A stretch of DNA of 64,000 bases from Mytilus edulis. Taxonomy: Eukaryota; Mollusca; Bivalvia; Mytilida; Mytilidae. Where the stretch lies: contig NC_092351.1 in NCBI RefSeq assembly GCF_963676685.1, forward strand, positions 42,708,733 through 42,772,732, read 5' to 3'. This document shows positions 23,222 to 37,524 of the stretch, piece by piece. The translations under genes were made by a program, and so were the position numbers. The notes below the pieces were generated by a model. That model did not search any database. It saw nothing but the letters and a program-made list of their open reading frames with translations, and was not told the DNA's origin. Positions within the stretch are counted from its first letter, which is position 1. Each line of letters opens with the position of its first letter.

Positions 23222-24058
23222 CAAGAGGCTGTCACAACGACAGCAAACCGGATTTATTAATATTTATTTGTGTCCTGGCAATATCACAAGAACCATTACT
23301 GATGAATGGTGAAAGTGAAAATCGTCAAGAACCATAACTCCTGAAAGGTAAAAGTCAAAATCAGCATTATTGAACTTGACCTCTATTTTGTCATCAGTAA
23401 CAACATATTAAAATTTGGGAAGCTTTGGTAAAACAGTTCATGCGTAAATGCACGGACACGACTGGAAACACCATTTTTCAAACTTTCAAGAACCATAACT
23501 CCTGAACGGTAAAAGTCAAAATCGTCATTATTGAACTTGACCTCCATTTTGTCATCAGTAACAACATATTAAAATTTGGGAAGCTTAGGTAGAACAGTTC
23601 ATGCGTAAATGCACGGACACGACTGGAAACTCCATTTTTTTAATCTTTCAAGAACCATAACTCCTGAACGGTAAAAGTCAAAATCGCCATTATTGAACTT
23701 GACCTCCATTTTGTCATCAGTAACAACATATTAAAATTTGGGAAGCTTAGGTAGAACTGTTCATGCGTAAATGCACGGACACGACTGGAAACTCCATTTT
23801 TCAATCTTTCAAGAACCATAACTCCTGAACGGTAAAAGTAAAAATCGCCATTATTGAACTTGACCTTCATTTAGTTGTCAGTAACAACATATTAAAATTT
23901 TAAAAGCTTTGGTTGAACGGTTCATGAGTTAATGCACGGACAACTTTTGATTGCCGCCCGCCCGCCCGCCCGCCCGACCGACCGACCGCCCGCCCGCCCG
24001 CCCGCCCGCCGTACATCCCCAAATCAATAACCGACATTTTTGTCACAAAAATCCGGTT
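23222..24058. mobile_element. Bivalve repeat with 161 bp internal tandem repeats
   Basis: The left edge carries a hairpin, GCTGTC-ACAAC-GACAGC (23,228-23,244). AACCGGATTT (23,246-23,255) is mirrored by AAATCCGGTT at the right end (24,049-24,058). The interior is about four copies of a 161 bp unit beginning CAAGAACCATAACTCCTGAA (at 23,326, 23,487, 23,649 and 23,810). It is followed by a very GC-rich CCCG/CCGA microsatellite (about 23,955-24,010). I recognise it as a widespread bivalve repeat. The terminal hairpin hints at a rolling-circle origin, but the ends are not the canonical CTRR. Confidence 0.6.
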
Positions 24059-25080
24059 AATGACTATTGACTGATTACTTTATGTACTGTGACTTTAAGA
24101 TGAAGAACATCAATAAAAGTGCATCTTAAGTATGTGAAGTGAGTTTGTTTCTGTCATCTCTGCATCATATGATAAAAATACCAATCATCTCAGTATCAAT
24201 AGAACAGAAATTCCACAAGAATGAGAGATTTGGTTTGGTAAAAAAATATACTGAAGGAAAAATCATTGTAATATTTAGGATTTTCATATTTGTAAAACTT
24301 TTTTGCATATGAAACCTCATATATACTAATTATCGTAATGTAATCCATGTGGATTGGTTGTTTGGTCCTTCATTTCCAAACACATAGTTTCTTAAAATTT
24401 CAAGAGAAATGAGATGCATGGTCTATATAAATTCATGGAAGTATGATATTGTCAGTATAATACTTCCATGATAAAATTAAGAAGATGTGGATTTATTGGG
24501 CAAGATTACCAATGAGACAATTACTAGTATCCATAAAGACCAATGGAGGATGATGTAAATATAAACAAATATATAGCACTGTTTGATCTTCAACAATGAG
24601 CATAATTCATACCATTAAGTTAAGTTTATTCCAGTAATAAATGTAAAAGGGGGAGGCTAGGTTTGTATGGAAGGCACTTTTTATTCAACCCTTCCATGCA
24701 TAAAATTTAATCGGTTATTTCATACAGCTGTTAAGGCTTTCTGTCTAAAATTATAATTGGTTTTGTCTAAAATTATAATTGGTTGTTAGAATAAAATATG
24801 GAAAATTCCTAAGCTGTAATACAAATGAAAAATTGTCAAAAAATTCAAAAATAAAAACCATTGGCTAGCATTGGCTAGATTTAAATTATAACAATGGACA
24901 TAAAAACAGGTAAAAACACAGTAAAAACCAGTTGGAAAGGGATCTTCTCAATAGATCAGTTCTTTTCATAAAAATAAATAAACAAAAGACAATAAATACC
25001 AATCTTAGAGAACTTGTAATTTTTGAAAGCTAGTTCAATACCAAATTTCATTGTTATCATTTACAAGAATTTTGAAAACA
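24059..25080. other. No gene; retroelement-tail fragment
   Basis: Mostly AT-rich unique sequence. About 24,481-24,625 is a minus-oriented copy of the common bivalve tail repeat (GAAGATGTGG..ACCAATGAGACAA..TTCAACAATGAGCATAA). A 24 bp duplication (GTCTAAAATTATAATTGG) lies near 24,745-24,785. Confidence 0.5.
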
Positions 25081-25090
25081 GTGATGAAGC

Positions 25091-25826
25091 AACTGAAACA
25101 ACTGACCCACCAGACAGCACAAAAACTGTATGGTTCAACTGAAACAACTGACCCACCAGACAGCACAAAAATTGTATGGTTCAACTGAAACAACTGACCC
25201 ACCAGACAGCACAAAAACTGTATTGTTCAACTGAAACAACTGACCCACCAGACAGCACAAAAACTGTATGGTTCAACTGAAACAACTGACCCACCAGACA
25301 GCACAAAAACTGTATTGTTCAACTGAAACAACTGACCCACCAGACAGCACAAAAACTGTATCGTTCAACTGAAACAACTGACCCACCAGACAGCACAAAA
25401 ATTGTATGGTTCAACTGAAACAACTGACCCACCAGACAGCACAAAAACTGTATGGTTCAACTGAAACAACTGACCCACCAGACAGCACAAAAACTGTATT
25501 GTTCAACTGAAACAACTGACCCACCAGACAGCACAAAAACTGTATCGTTCAACTGAAACAACTGACCCACCAGACAGCACAAAAATTGTATGGTTCAACT
25601 GAAACAACTGACCCACCAGACAGCACAAAAACTGTATGGTTCAACTGAAACAACTGACCCACCAGACAGCACAAAAACTGTATTGTTCAACTGAAACAAC
25701 TGACCCACCAGACAGCACAAAAACTGTATCGTTCAACTGAAACAACTGACCCACCAGACAGCACAAAAACTGTATGGTTCAACTGAAACAACTGACCCAC
25801 CAGACAGCACAAAAACTGTATGGTTT
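25091..25826. repeat. 46 bp minisatellite, 16 copies, with 184 bp higher-order repeat
   Basis: Sixteen 46 bp units around ACAACTGACCCACCAGACAG and CACAAAAACTGTATGG. Units differ at only two sites, ACTG/ATTG and TATGG/TATTG/TATCG. The order of types in units 7-14 repeats exactly every four units, giving a 184 bp higher-order period. As 46 is not a multiple of three, it cannot be a protein repeat in one frame. Confidence 0.95.
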
Positions 25827-26516
25827 CCAACTTTTATAAGGGGCAGACCTAAACTCTCTAAAATACAGGATTTAATTGTCCATAATCAGCATTTGGTTTA
25901 TTCAGCCTTTGGTTGTGTTGGATTTTCTGGAAGTAGACAAAATAATTTCATTTTCTATATTCATCCTATTTCATTTAGTTGTGCACATTTTCATATTAGG
26001 AACTCCATGACTTTTGAATATATATGATGTAACTATAGGGATATTGGAGAAATAACTCAAAAAAGAAGGAAAAATTATGTTAGGCATATATTTAATGAAT
26101 CAATTTCAGTAATATGATTTGAAAGCAATACGAGTCATAAAATATATAAAGTAATCTTAAATACATATCACTTCAAAAACCAGACACAAAATTTTGAGGA
26201 CATGTTAAGTAAACTATGTACATATTAAAAAGATATATAGTTTTCTTCAAGGTCATAATTATATTAATATTTGGATAAATCTTCAAATAAAATATCTTTC
26301 CTGTAAATCTTTTTATTTTCTACGAAATCTACACTTTTCCTAAATAAATGTAAAAGTTCAATAATAAGTATTCAAACTCTACATAAAAAGTAATCTGGTA
26401 AATATCAATCTCTCGTTAAAACATTTTTACTCTCAAATTGCACAGATAATCAGACAAAATCTTGTTCAATGTTATTTGGTAAAGTCTGCTTTCAGGCTGT
26501 TTTCATCATTAAATGT
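25827..26516. other. Probable YIPF5 3' UTR and downstream sequence
   Basis: AT-rich sequence left of the YIPF5 stop codon, so 3' of the gene. A minus-strand AATAAA lies at 26,312-26,317, about 200 bp past the stop, and could be the polyadenylation signal. No other gene seen. Confidence 0.4.
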
Positions 26517-26679
26517 TTAAAACACTGTCAACAAGGCAAAGACTCCATAAACCAAAGCACATGGATAGGCAACTAGTGGTTGTTGATGGTCCATAGATAA
26601 AGCTGATACGAAAAGTTTGGAGGCTGATGCACTGCACCAAATGACGGCTAAGACTGTAAACAATATACCCAGCATACCC
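26517..26679 (-). CDS. YIPF5: YIPF5, last coding exon
   Basis: Encodes the last 53 residues plus the final base of a split Gln codon, ending in TAA at 26,517-26,519. Recognisable stretches are [17 protein letters not shown] and [18 protein letters not shown], which match the C-terminus of animal YIPF5. That C-terminus holds the last two membrane segments (about residues 1-24 and 36-53 of this exon). The acceptor CAG is at 26,680-26,682 after a T-rich tract. The intron phase (2) matches the upstream exon. YIPF5 is a five-pass Yip1-family protein of the ER-Golgi boundary that works with YIF1 in vesicle and ER structure. Confidence 0.93.
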
Positions 26680-29217
<2,538 letters not shown>

Positions 29218-29999
29218 TTATTAGATATAACCAAAACTTTTGACTGACAAAGTAATGAGTAAATGTCAATAATATTTGGTTGTGCATTAAGCTACAACTC
29301 ATACTAGTATATAAATGTAAATATAAGAATTTAATAAATTCTATAGGAAAGCATCATGGGTTCTCTTATTTTCATTTTTATACATTGGGTGTCCATTACT
29401 TTTATTTTCAGTTTGCACTTAGTGAGTTATCCTTGTACAAACGTGAGAGAATTTTAGCATACCCAATCTGCATCTATCAAACACTACATTTCCCAGTTGT
29501 ATAATTCTTTAGTATTAAAACATCATCAGAAGAACTGGTATCTATCTTGTTTGCCAGATGGTTACCAGTTTTTATAATCTTCACTATCAGACATTCTCAT
29601 ATGTCATAGTTTTTTGCTGCATATATCATTAGGCTGCATGCTGAGTGCAAACATCCCAACAACATAAAGTGCATGATAAAGGACATGCATAAAAACAGGG
29701 AATACACCTCTGGATCAGAAATATCAAGAAACCCAGTATTTGCTAGTAACATTTGAAAACTGTTCATTCCTTACACTAGTTGACCACCACCCTCCCCCTC
29801 CCCCCAAAAAAGCATCACATTTTATATTTTATAATACCATACATCCATTGTGTTATAAAATCTATTTAAGATTGGCCCTGTGGAGGACAATAGTAACTAT
29901 CAGGTAATAAACAGATCTAATTTTAGAATGTCATTAATATTCTAGTATGAGAGTGACATAATTTCTAAATAAAGTTTTAAAGGATCAGATTGTTACCTC

Positions 30000-30306
30000 T
30001 TAATAACCCTCTTGCTGCCGGAGGGACACATATGTCCAAACCGGCAGTGCCGGAGGGACACATATGTCCATGGATAAATTTATGCAAGCTTCTTATCAAT
30101 GCTGTATCTCTTTCAATTAAAATACGGAAGAATAAACAGGGTTATGTTTTTCTCCAATTGGTCCCAAATGTAGTGGTCATTTTGTCGTGACGTCATATAT
30201 CGAATGACGTTGTTGTTTGGCATGTTACGTCACAGACGTTGAGCTGTCGTATTTTCCGGCATATGAAATGCAACCTTGAAAAACGGTCGGCAGCAAGAGG
30301 GTTTAA
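30000..30306. mobile_element. piggyBac-like MITE
   Basis: Perfect 16 bp terminal inverted repeats, AACCCTCTTGCTGCCG (30,005-30,020) and its reverse complement (30,288-30,303). TTAA occurs at both borders (30,000-30,003 and 30,303-30,306), offset by a base or two. TTAA targets and ends beginning CCCT are typical of piggyBac. Just inside the left end GCCGGAGGGACACATATGTCC occurs twice as a direct repeat. No coding capacity. It lies in the YIPF5 intron. Confidence 0.7.
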
Positions 30307-31472
30307 AAGATTGACTATCATATATTATATACTGGGACTAAAAATCACTGTAAGTCTTCAAAGCACAAGTAAATATCGAATGAAGACTATGCCTGGCACA
30401 GCATGATAGACAATAGCAAATTGAAATTATGTAAAAAGTATTCCAATCACAAAAAAAATAAAATTGTGAGTCATTGCAAATTTCAAGAAATATGTTTAAG
30501 AAGTTCTTTCTTACATCAATGGTGTATTATTAGCTCGAGCAAAGCACAAAGGCAACCTTTAACTCTTCATGAGAATAAATTATGGTTTTCAGGCCAAAAA
30601 CAGAACTAAATAACCACTGCTAACTCTATCATTCATCATAATAATAAACCTCAAACCATATCAATATTTACAATTGTTATGTCAAGAAGAGATGATAAAT
30701 GCTGTTTTTCAGAATGAAGGTCATTCTAAAACCACATGCACAAACCAAACCACACAATGGCAGCATTGAAAGGGGAAAACATGAACAATAATCCTGTAGT
30801 TTATACAATATTGTTATAAGTTTTTTCACTTTCAGGAACCTATTATTATAAATGCTTTTAGCGAAAAATCAGGTATCTAGAAATAAGTAAATGAGTAATT
30901 CAGTGTATAATTTAAAGTTAAAAATCAATATCTTCTGATACAGGATCCATTCCATTCATATAATACCACATTTTCAACACTGCCCAATTTGATCAATAGG
31001 CTTGATGCAAACGCATGACTTCCTACAGGGAGTTGTAAAAATAACCTCAATCATGTTGTTGGTAGTAAATTTCATAAAAAAACACATGATTTGCATATAT
31101 TGTTTACTGCCTTTCACTTGATAACACAGTTATAACAGATCTGTTTAATGTCAGGTGCCCTTGGAATGTATACAAAAAACTAAGTCTAGTTTCAAAGCAT
31201 TGACCTAAATTTGATCCAATTCAGCTTTACTTTTCAAATACTCTTTCTTGCATGTGATAGTTAAACTTTAGAAATGCAAATCTGAAATATTAGCAAGAGA
31301 GAGGCTAAAGATACCAAAATGATATTGAACTCATAATTCTGAAAACAATCTGACATAAAGTCTTGGCTAAAAAATGAAAATCATTTAAAAGACAAACAGA
31401 CAGTATACAAAACAGAACAGCTGATTCAATACATGACTTTTAAACAATTAAACAAAATGATATAATGGCAAA

Positions 31473-34357
31473 CTAGAGGCTCTAAAGAGCCTGTGTCGCT
31501 CACCTTGGTCTATGTGAATATTAAACAAAGGAAGCAGATGGATTCATGACAAAATTGTGTTTTGGTGATGGTAATGTGTTTGTACATCTTACTTTACTGA
31601 ACATTCTTGCTACTTACAATTATCTCTATCTATAATGAACTAGGCCCAGTAGTTTCAGTGGAAAATGTTAGTTCAAATTTTATGAAAATTGTTAAAAATT
31701 GACTATAAAGGACAATAACTCCTTAGGGGTCAATTGACCATTTCCGTCATGTTGACTTATTTGTAAATCTTACTTTGCTTAACATTTGTGATGTTTACAG
31801 TTTATCTCTATCTATAATAATATTCAAGATAATAACCAAAAACAGCAAAATTTCCTTAAAATTACCAATTCAGGGGCAGCAACCCAACAACGAGTTGTCA
31901 GATTCATCTGAAAATTTCAGGGCAGATAGATCTTGACCTGATAAACAATTTTATCCCCATGTCAGATTTGCTCTAAAGGCTGCGGTTTCAGAGTTATAAG
32001 CCAAAATCTACATTTCACCCTTATGTTCTATTTTTAACCATGGCGGCCATCTTGGTTGGTTGGCCAGGTCACGGGACACAATTTATAAACTAAATACCCC
32101 AATGATGATTGTGGCCAAGTTTGGTTTAATTTGGCCCAGTAGTTTCAGAGGAGAAGATTTTTGTAAAAGATAACTAAGATTTATGAAAAATGGTTAAAAA
32201 ATGACTATAAAGGGCAATAACTCCTAAAGAAATCAACAGACCATTTTGGTCTTGTTGACTTTATTTGTAGATCTTACTTTGCTGAACATTTTTGCTGTTT
32301 ACAGTTTATCTCTATCAATAATAAAATTCAAGATAATAACCAAAAACAGCAAAATGTCCTTAAAATTACCAATTCAGGGGCAGCAACCTATCAACGGGTT
32401 GTCCAATTCATCTCAAAATTACAGGGCAGATAGATCTTGACCTGATAAACAATTTCACCCCCTGTCAGATTTGCTCTAAATGCTTTGGTTTTTGAGTGAT
32501 AAGCCAAAAACTGCATTTTACCCCGATGTACTATTTTTAGGCATGGCGGCCATCTTGGTTGGTTGGCCAGGTCACCGGACACAATTTTTAAACTAAATAC
32601 CCCAATGATGATTGTGGTCAAGTTTGGTTTAATTTGGCCCAGTAGTTTCAGAGGAGAAGATTTTTGTAAAAGATAACTAAGATTTATGAAAAATTGTTAA
32701 AAATTGACTATAAAGGGCAATTACTCCTAAAGAAATCAACAGACCATTTTGGTCTTGTTGACTTATTTGTAGATCTTACTTTGCTGAACATTTTTGCTGT
32801 TTACAGTTTATCTCTATCTATGATAATATTCAAGATAATAACCAACAATAGTGCACACACTGAAATGTCTCGCCTTCTTTACTAATCATTGATATTATGT
32901 TGATAGTCCTAAGTATAAAGCGTTATTACAAATGTCACATAAACTTAACATTAAACAAGATAGTTAAACAAAGACCAATGAACCATGAAAATGAGGTCAA
33001 GGTCAGATGAACCATGCCAGGCAGACATGTTAAGCTAACAATGCTTCCATACAACAAATATAGTTGACCTATTACTTATAGTTTAAGAAAAATAGACCAA
33101 AACACAAAAACTTAACACTGTCCAATGAACCGTGCAATTGAGGTCATGGTCAAATAAAACCTGCGGGACTGACATATAGATCATAATATATTTCCATACA
33201 CCAAATATAGTTGACCTTTGGCATATAATATTAGATAAAAAGATCAAAACTTAAAAACTTAACTTTGACCACTGAACCATGAAAATGAGGTCAAGGTCAG
33301 ATGACATCTGCCCGCTAGACATGTACACCTTACAATCATTCCATACAACAAATATAGTAGACCTATTGCATAAAGTATGAGAAAAACAGACCAAAACACA
33401 AAAACTTAACTATAACCACTGAACCATGAAAATGAGGTCAAGGTCAGATGACACCTGCCAGTTGGACATGTACACCTTCCAGTCCTTCCATACACCAAAT
33501 ATACTAGCCCTATTGCTTATAGTATCTGAGATATGGACTTGACCACCAAAACTTAACCTTGTTCACTGATCCATGAAATGAGGTCGAGGTCAAGTGAAAA
33601 CTGTCTGACGGGCATGAGTACCTTGCAAGGTACGCACATACCAAATATAGTTATCCTATTACTTATAATAAGAGAGAATTCAACGTTACAAAAATTCTGA
33701 ACTTTTTTTTCAAGTGGTTACTGAACCATGAAAATGAGGTCAAGGACATTGGACATGTGACTGACGGAAACTTTGTAACATGAGGCATCTATATACAAAA
33801 TATGAAGCATCCATGTCTTCCACCTTCTAAAATATATAGCTTTTAAGAAGTGAGCTAAAACCGCCGCCGCCGCCGGATCACTATCCCTATGTTGAGCTTT
33901 CTGCAACAAAAGTTGCAGGCTCGACAAAAACAGCAAAATTTCCTTAAAATTACCAATTCAGGGGCAGCAACCTATCAACGGGTTGTCCGATTCATCTAAA
34001 AATTTCAGGGCAGATAGATCTTGACCTGATTAACAATTTTATCCTGTTAGATTTGCTCTAAATGCTTTGGTTTTTGAGTTATAAGCCAAAAACTGCATTT
34101 TACCCCTATGTTCTATTTTTAGCCATGGCGGCCATCTTGTTTGGTTGGCTGGGTCACCGGACACAATTGATAAACTAGATACCCTAATAATGATTGTGGC
34201 CAAGTTTGGTAAAAACTTGCCCAGTAGTTTTAGAGGAGAAGATTTTTGTAAAAGCTAACGACGGACGACGACAACGAACAACGACGACGACGACGGATGA
34301 CGGACGCCAAGTGATGAGAAAAGCTCACTTGGCCCTTTGGGCCAGGTGAGCTAAAAA
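31473..34357 (-). mobile_element. Helitron-like non-autonomous element, 2.9 kb with nested insertion
   Basis: Read on the minus strand, the left edge is a hairpin AGGCTC-TTTA-GAGCCT (31,477-31,492) followed directly by CTAG (31,473-31,476) and then T. That is the expected Helitron 3' terminus. The other end (CACTTGGCCC, then GGGCCAGGTGAGCTAAAA near 34,328-34,357) is the familiar end of this bivalve family. The interior holds repeats of about 504 bp; CCCAGTAGTTTCAGAGG recurs near 32,134 and 32,638, and a third copy resumes after the nested element. No Rep/helicase ORF. A GACGACGA-rich stretch lies near 34,257-34,310. Confidence 0.65.
32846..33926. mobile_element. Repeat nested inside the 31.5-34.4 kb element
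   Basis: It interrupts the host word ATAACCAAAAACAGCAAAAT, which is intact at about 31,836 and 32,336. The interior has five or more diverged copies of a repeat of about 150 bp around GAACCATGAAAATGAGGTCA. The right end has a hairpin CTGCAAC-AAAA-GTTGCAG (about 33,901-33,918) a few bases before the junction. The borders are accurate only to about 10 bp because the host is also diverged. The nesting shows it inserted after its host. Confidence 0.6.
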
Positions 34358-34999
34358 TGAAAGCCATTGACACTGACAGAGAAACAGACAGTAAACAAAA
34401 CACAACAGCTGATCCAATGCATGACTTTTGCACATCTTCATCTTAAGATCTACAGAGAGATTAAAGATGTCAGGAGTTAATCAATTTTCACATTTAATAA
34501 CTGAAATATTACAACATACTAAAGACTATCTTTGAAATCAGTAAAAGTCATGTTTTCTTACAATTTTATTTTAAACCCTATAAATATTAGAAATCTTACA
34601 GTCAATCAACTAAACAAGAGCAATAAACCAACAATGATATAAAGGAATCAACATTTATTTTAAAGCATTTAAGAAATATCTATCAGCTGATAATCATAAT
34701 TCTTTGGTTTACTTTCAGGATGTTATTGCACATGTTAACTCTTAAGTTCCTAGATGATATTGCACAATTTACCCTAAAATTGTCTGATGAATTGCAATTT
34801 GTTTACTCCTAACTTTCATGAAATACAAATGTATCAACAGGGATTCCAGGGTTTATGTCATTTTTAAATTTATAAATTTTTTTTTACTTACTATAAATCA
34901 GTGTTCCAGTGGAGATATGGTCCACTAAAAATAAAAGATGAGGGGCACGTTAAGTAAGAAACTATAATGTACTACCTTTTTTTTTTTTTACAGTTTTGA

Positions 35000-35145
35000 C
35001 TTTCAGGGCTTAAATATAGCTGACTATGCCATATGAGATTTGCTCATTGTTGAAGGTGGTACAGTGACCTATATTTGTTAATTTCTATGTCATTTGGTCT
35101 CTTGTGGAGAGTTGTCCTATTGACAATCATACCACATCTTCTTTT
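35000..35145 (+). mobile_element. Retroelement 3' tail, bivalve family
   Basis: Contains TTTGCTCATTGTTGAAGG, GGTCTCTTGTGGAGAGTTGT and CATACCACATCTTCTTTTTT. It is a very common bivalve dispersed tail. No ORF is attached. Related copies are at about 24.5, 28.5, 48.25 and 57.4 kb. Confidence 0.6.
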
Positions 35146-35223
35146 TTAAGTACAAAATCATTTTGACTATGTAAAGGGACCAAAGTGAGACAGCTTCAAA
35201 TTGGATCTTTCACAGCCACTAAC

Positions 35224-35334
35224 CAGCATAAGAGTTCCACCAAATGCTAAACAAAACACCAAGGGTCCTGCCAAGTCTGTGTCCTGCATGATGGTGTGGT
35301 CTGCTTGTTTAAGTGGGTTCAGGACGGCTAATGT
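35224..35334 (-). CDS. YIPF5: YIPF5, internal coding exon
   Basis: 111 bp, exactly 37 codons: [14 protein letters not shown], then [20 protein letters not shown]. It matches the start of the Yip1 domain of YIPF5, with a conserved Asp-Leu-Ala-Gly-Pro before the first membrane segment. Acceptor CAG at 35,335-35,337; donor GTTAGT at 35,218-35,223. Phase 0 at both ends. With the two downstream exons it gives a 151-residue open C-terminal half. Human YIPF5 is about 257 residues, so roughly 106 N-terminal residues are encoded further upstream. I could not find those exons between 35,335 and 64,000, and they probably lie to the right of the window. Confidence 0.92.
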
Positions 35335-35754
35335 CTGAAAAACAAAGGAAACATTAATAACAATGAGGATGGTTTCAATAAATTTTCTCTGATAATAAAC
35401 CAGTAAAAATAAATACTCATATTAAATAGTCAATGATTTGGGGAATATACTCATGTATTATATGCTTTGGATATAAATAAAGAGGAAGATTTGGTATCAA
35501 CTCTCCATCAATTAGTCACAATTAATGAAAGGGTACAATATTATAGGTTAGAGTATGGCCTTCAACGGGGAGCTTTGGCTCATATACTAAACAGCAAGCT
35601 ATAAAAGATTCCAAAATGACTTACACTGAACAAAAATCTATAAAAGGACCCAAAAAATATACATTCATTATTTCAAGCAGGACTGTACAAAGGTATTCTA
35701 TGTGAATACTTAGACTGCAAAATCATTTATTATAAAAATATGGACAGTTTACCA

Positions 35755-35909
35755 CAGGGGCGGATGCAGGAATTTTCGAAAGGGGGGGTGCTAACCCAGG
35801 GCACCCAGGGCAAAGGGGGGGTGCAAAACATATGTCCCGATACAAATGCATTGATCGGCAAAAATAAAGGGGGGGTGCGCACCCCCGGAACCCCCTGGAT
35901 CCGCCACTG
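35755..35909. mobile_element. 155 bp TIR element with TACCA duplication
   Basis: Ends CAGGGGCGGATGCAGG and CCTGGATCCGCCACTG (16 bp, 2 mismatches), flanked by TACCA on both sides (35,750-35,754 and 35,910-35,914). It contains GGGGGG runs and the family word AAATGCATTGATCGG. The short open frames on both strands here are by-products. Confidence 0.85.
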
Positions 35910-35914
35910 TACCA

Positions 35915-37376
35915 TACATTGATATGAATCTTAGAGCTGCTGAAGATACAGTAATAACTTGGTTCAAATAAGTACAAAATACATACTTAGGTTTAAAATG
36001 TGGATCCAGTAACAGTTCATGTGCTTATTTCTATTTGAAACGGTAATTATTTATTGACAAAATGCCTATTCTACATGAGGGATCACTTTACAGAATAGTA
36101 GGAACAAATTCAGTCTGCATCTATTTTAAATGCTGGATATCAAAATCATACTGGGATCTTATTTTGAATACATCATGCAAAATTAAAAAAATATACAAGT
36201 CCAGATTCCAATGTGGAAGGTAAATTAAGATTTGAAATTGAACTTCCACATAGTCATGAAAAAGAAAAAAAAAAGTTATAATAATTAATCTTTTAAAAGA
36301 TCCAGCATGAAGTTTTGATACGATACAAACTTAAAACTTCAATAATATAAAAGATGTCTGTTGAGAGTATTATTTGCTTCAATATCCTGGTACTCTGAAA
36401 AGATCCTTGTTCAAGTAATTATATAGGTATTCATTTTTGATAGGTATAAATAATCATACATGTATGAAGTTCCACACAAAAACCATGTAAGTTTTTATGC
36501 TTTCATGAAAACATCAATATAAACTTCTAATGGCAGAATTCTGATAAGAACCCAGTTTAATGTTCTTTGTGAAAAGACATTTATAAAGATGGTTTCTAGG
36601 TATTTTATCAGTTGTCATGCACACCTAGGCAGAACAACAAACACCCAACACAAAAATCACTTTAAATCACTTTTGCAAGATCAAAGTTACAATCAACAAG
36701 CTCAAGGTCATGTTTTTACAGTCCCTAAATTTGTTTTTTGATTGAAATCTCATTAAATAGTTTTTTCTCTCTTGTCAAGATATTGTAACTGATAGGTTTA
36801 AAAAGTGGGATAATAATTACAACATTCCTAACTTTATTATTATAACAACATTTTATCCTGTTTTAATTCTGATGTCTTTATGATTATGAATTTCTTCTGT
36901 GACATTTATATCATCCATAGATTATAAATTTCATAACTAAATTCTTTAGGAAGTACAATATGTATGTGACAATATAAAAATTGAATACATTATGCTTTAT
37001 ATCATGCTAAATATATTGAATGAAATTAAAGTTATAGTCGGCATTCTGATCAGTAATTATAATATATGACATTCTCAAATCAACAGGACTTGAACTATTG
37101 TACGTGGATTTAAGGGAGAGCAAAATCGCAATTTACCCCTCTCATATTGTCAGACAGTATTCAATGGTTTTAACAAATCAGAGTGCACCCATTCATGTTA
37201 AAAAGATTCCTTCTAAAAGAGAGGGGCATTATTAAATACTCAGGATCTGATAAAGTGACAGTCTAGGGAACTTCAGAGTCATATATTAAGACATTCATAC
37301 TTTTTAGGTCAATTATATACATGCATCTGACTTAGTCCTTTGAACATGATCATCACAGAAGTCAAGCCATTATTAC
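35915..37376. other. No gene recognised
   Basis: AT-rich sequence without a supported feature. It lies upstream of the last visible YIPF5 exon and may be intron. Confidence 0.45.
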
Positions 37377-37381
37377 TATAA

Positions 37382-37520
37382 CAGGGGCAGATCCAGCCAT
37401 TTTAAAAAGGGGGGGGGGGTTTCCAGCTATATGCTCCCATTCAAATGCATTGATCGGCCAAAAAAAAAGGGGGGGTTGCAACCCCCGCACCCCCCCCCCC
37501 CCCCCTTGGATCCGCCAATG
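37382..37520. mobile_element. Short TIR element with poly-G and poly-C tracts
   Basis: Left end CAGGGGCAGATCCAGCC, right end GGATCCGCCAATG. Flanks TATAA and TATTA agree at 4 of 5 bases. It contains the same AAATGCATTGATCGG word as the 35.8 kb copy, an uninterrupted G run near 37,411 and a C run of about 20 near 37,485-37,505. It is inserted beside the end of the retrotransposon remnant that follows. Confidence 0.7.
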
Positions 37521-37524
37521 TATT

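Noticed and set aside
25091-25826. CRISPR-like array
   Set aside because: Units are contiguous with no unique spacers, and this is animal DNA. It is an ordinary minisatellite.
35723-35977. Three overlapping small frames on both strands
   Set aside because: They lie inside a 155 bp transposon with clear inverted ends and a target duplication.
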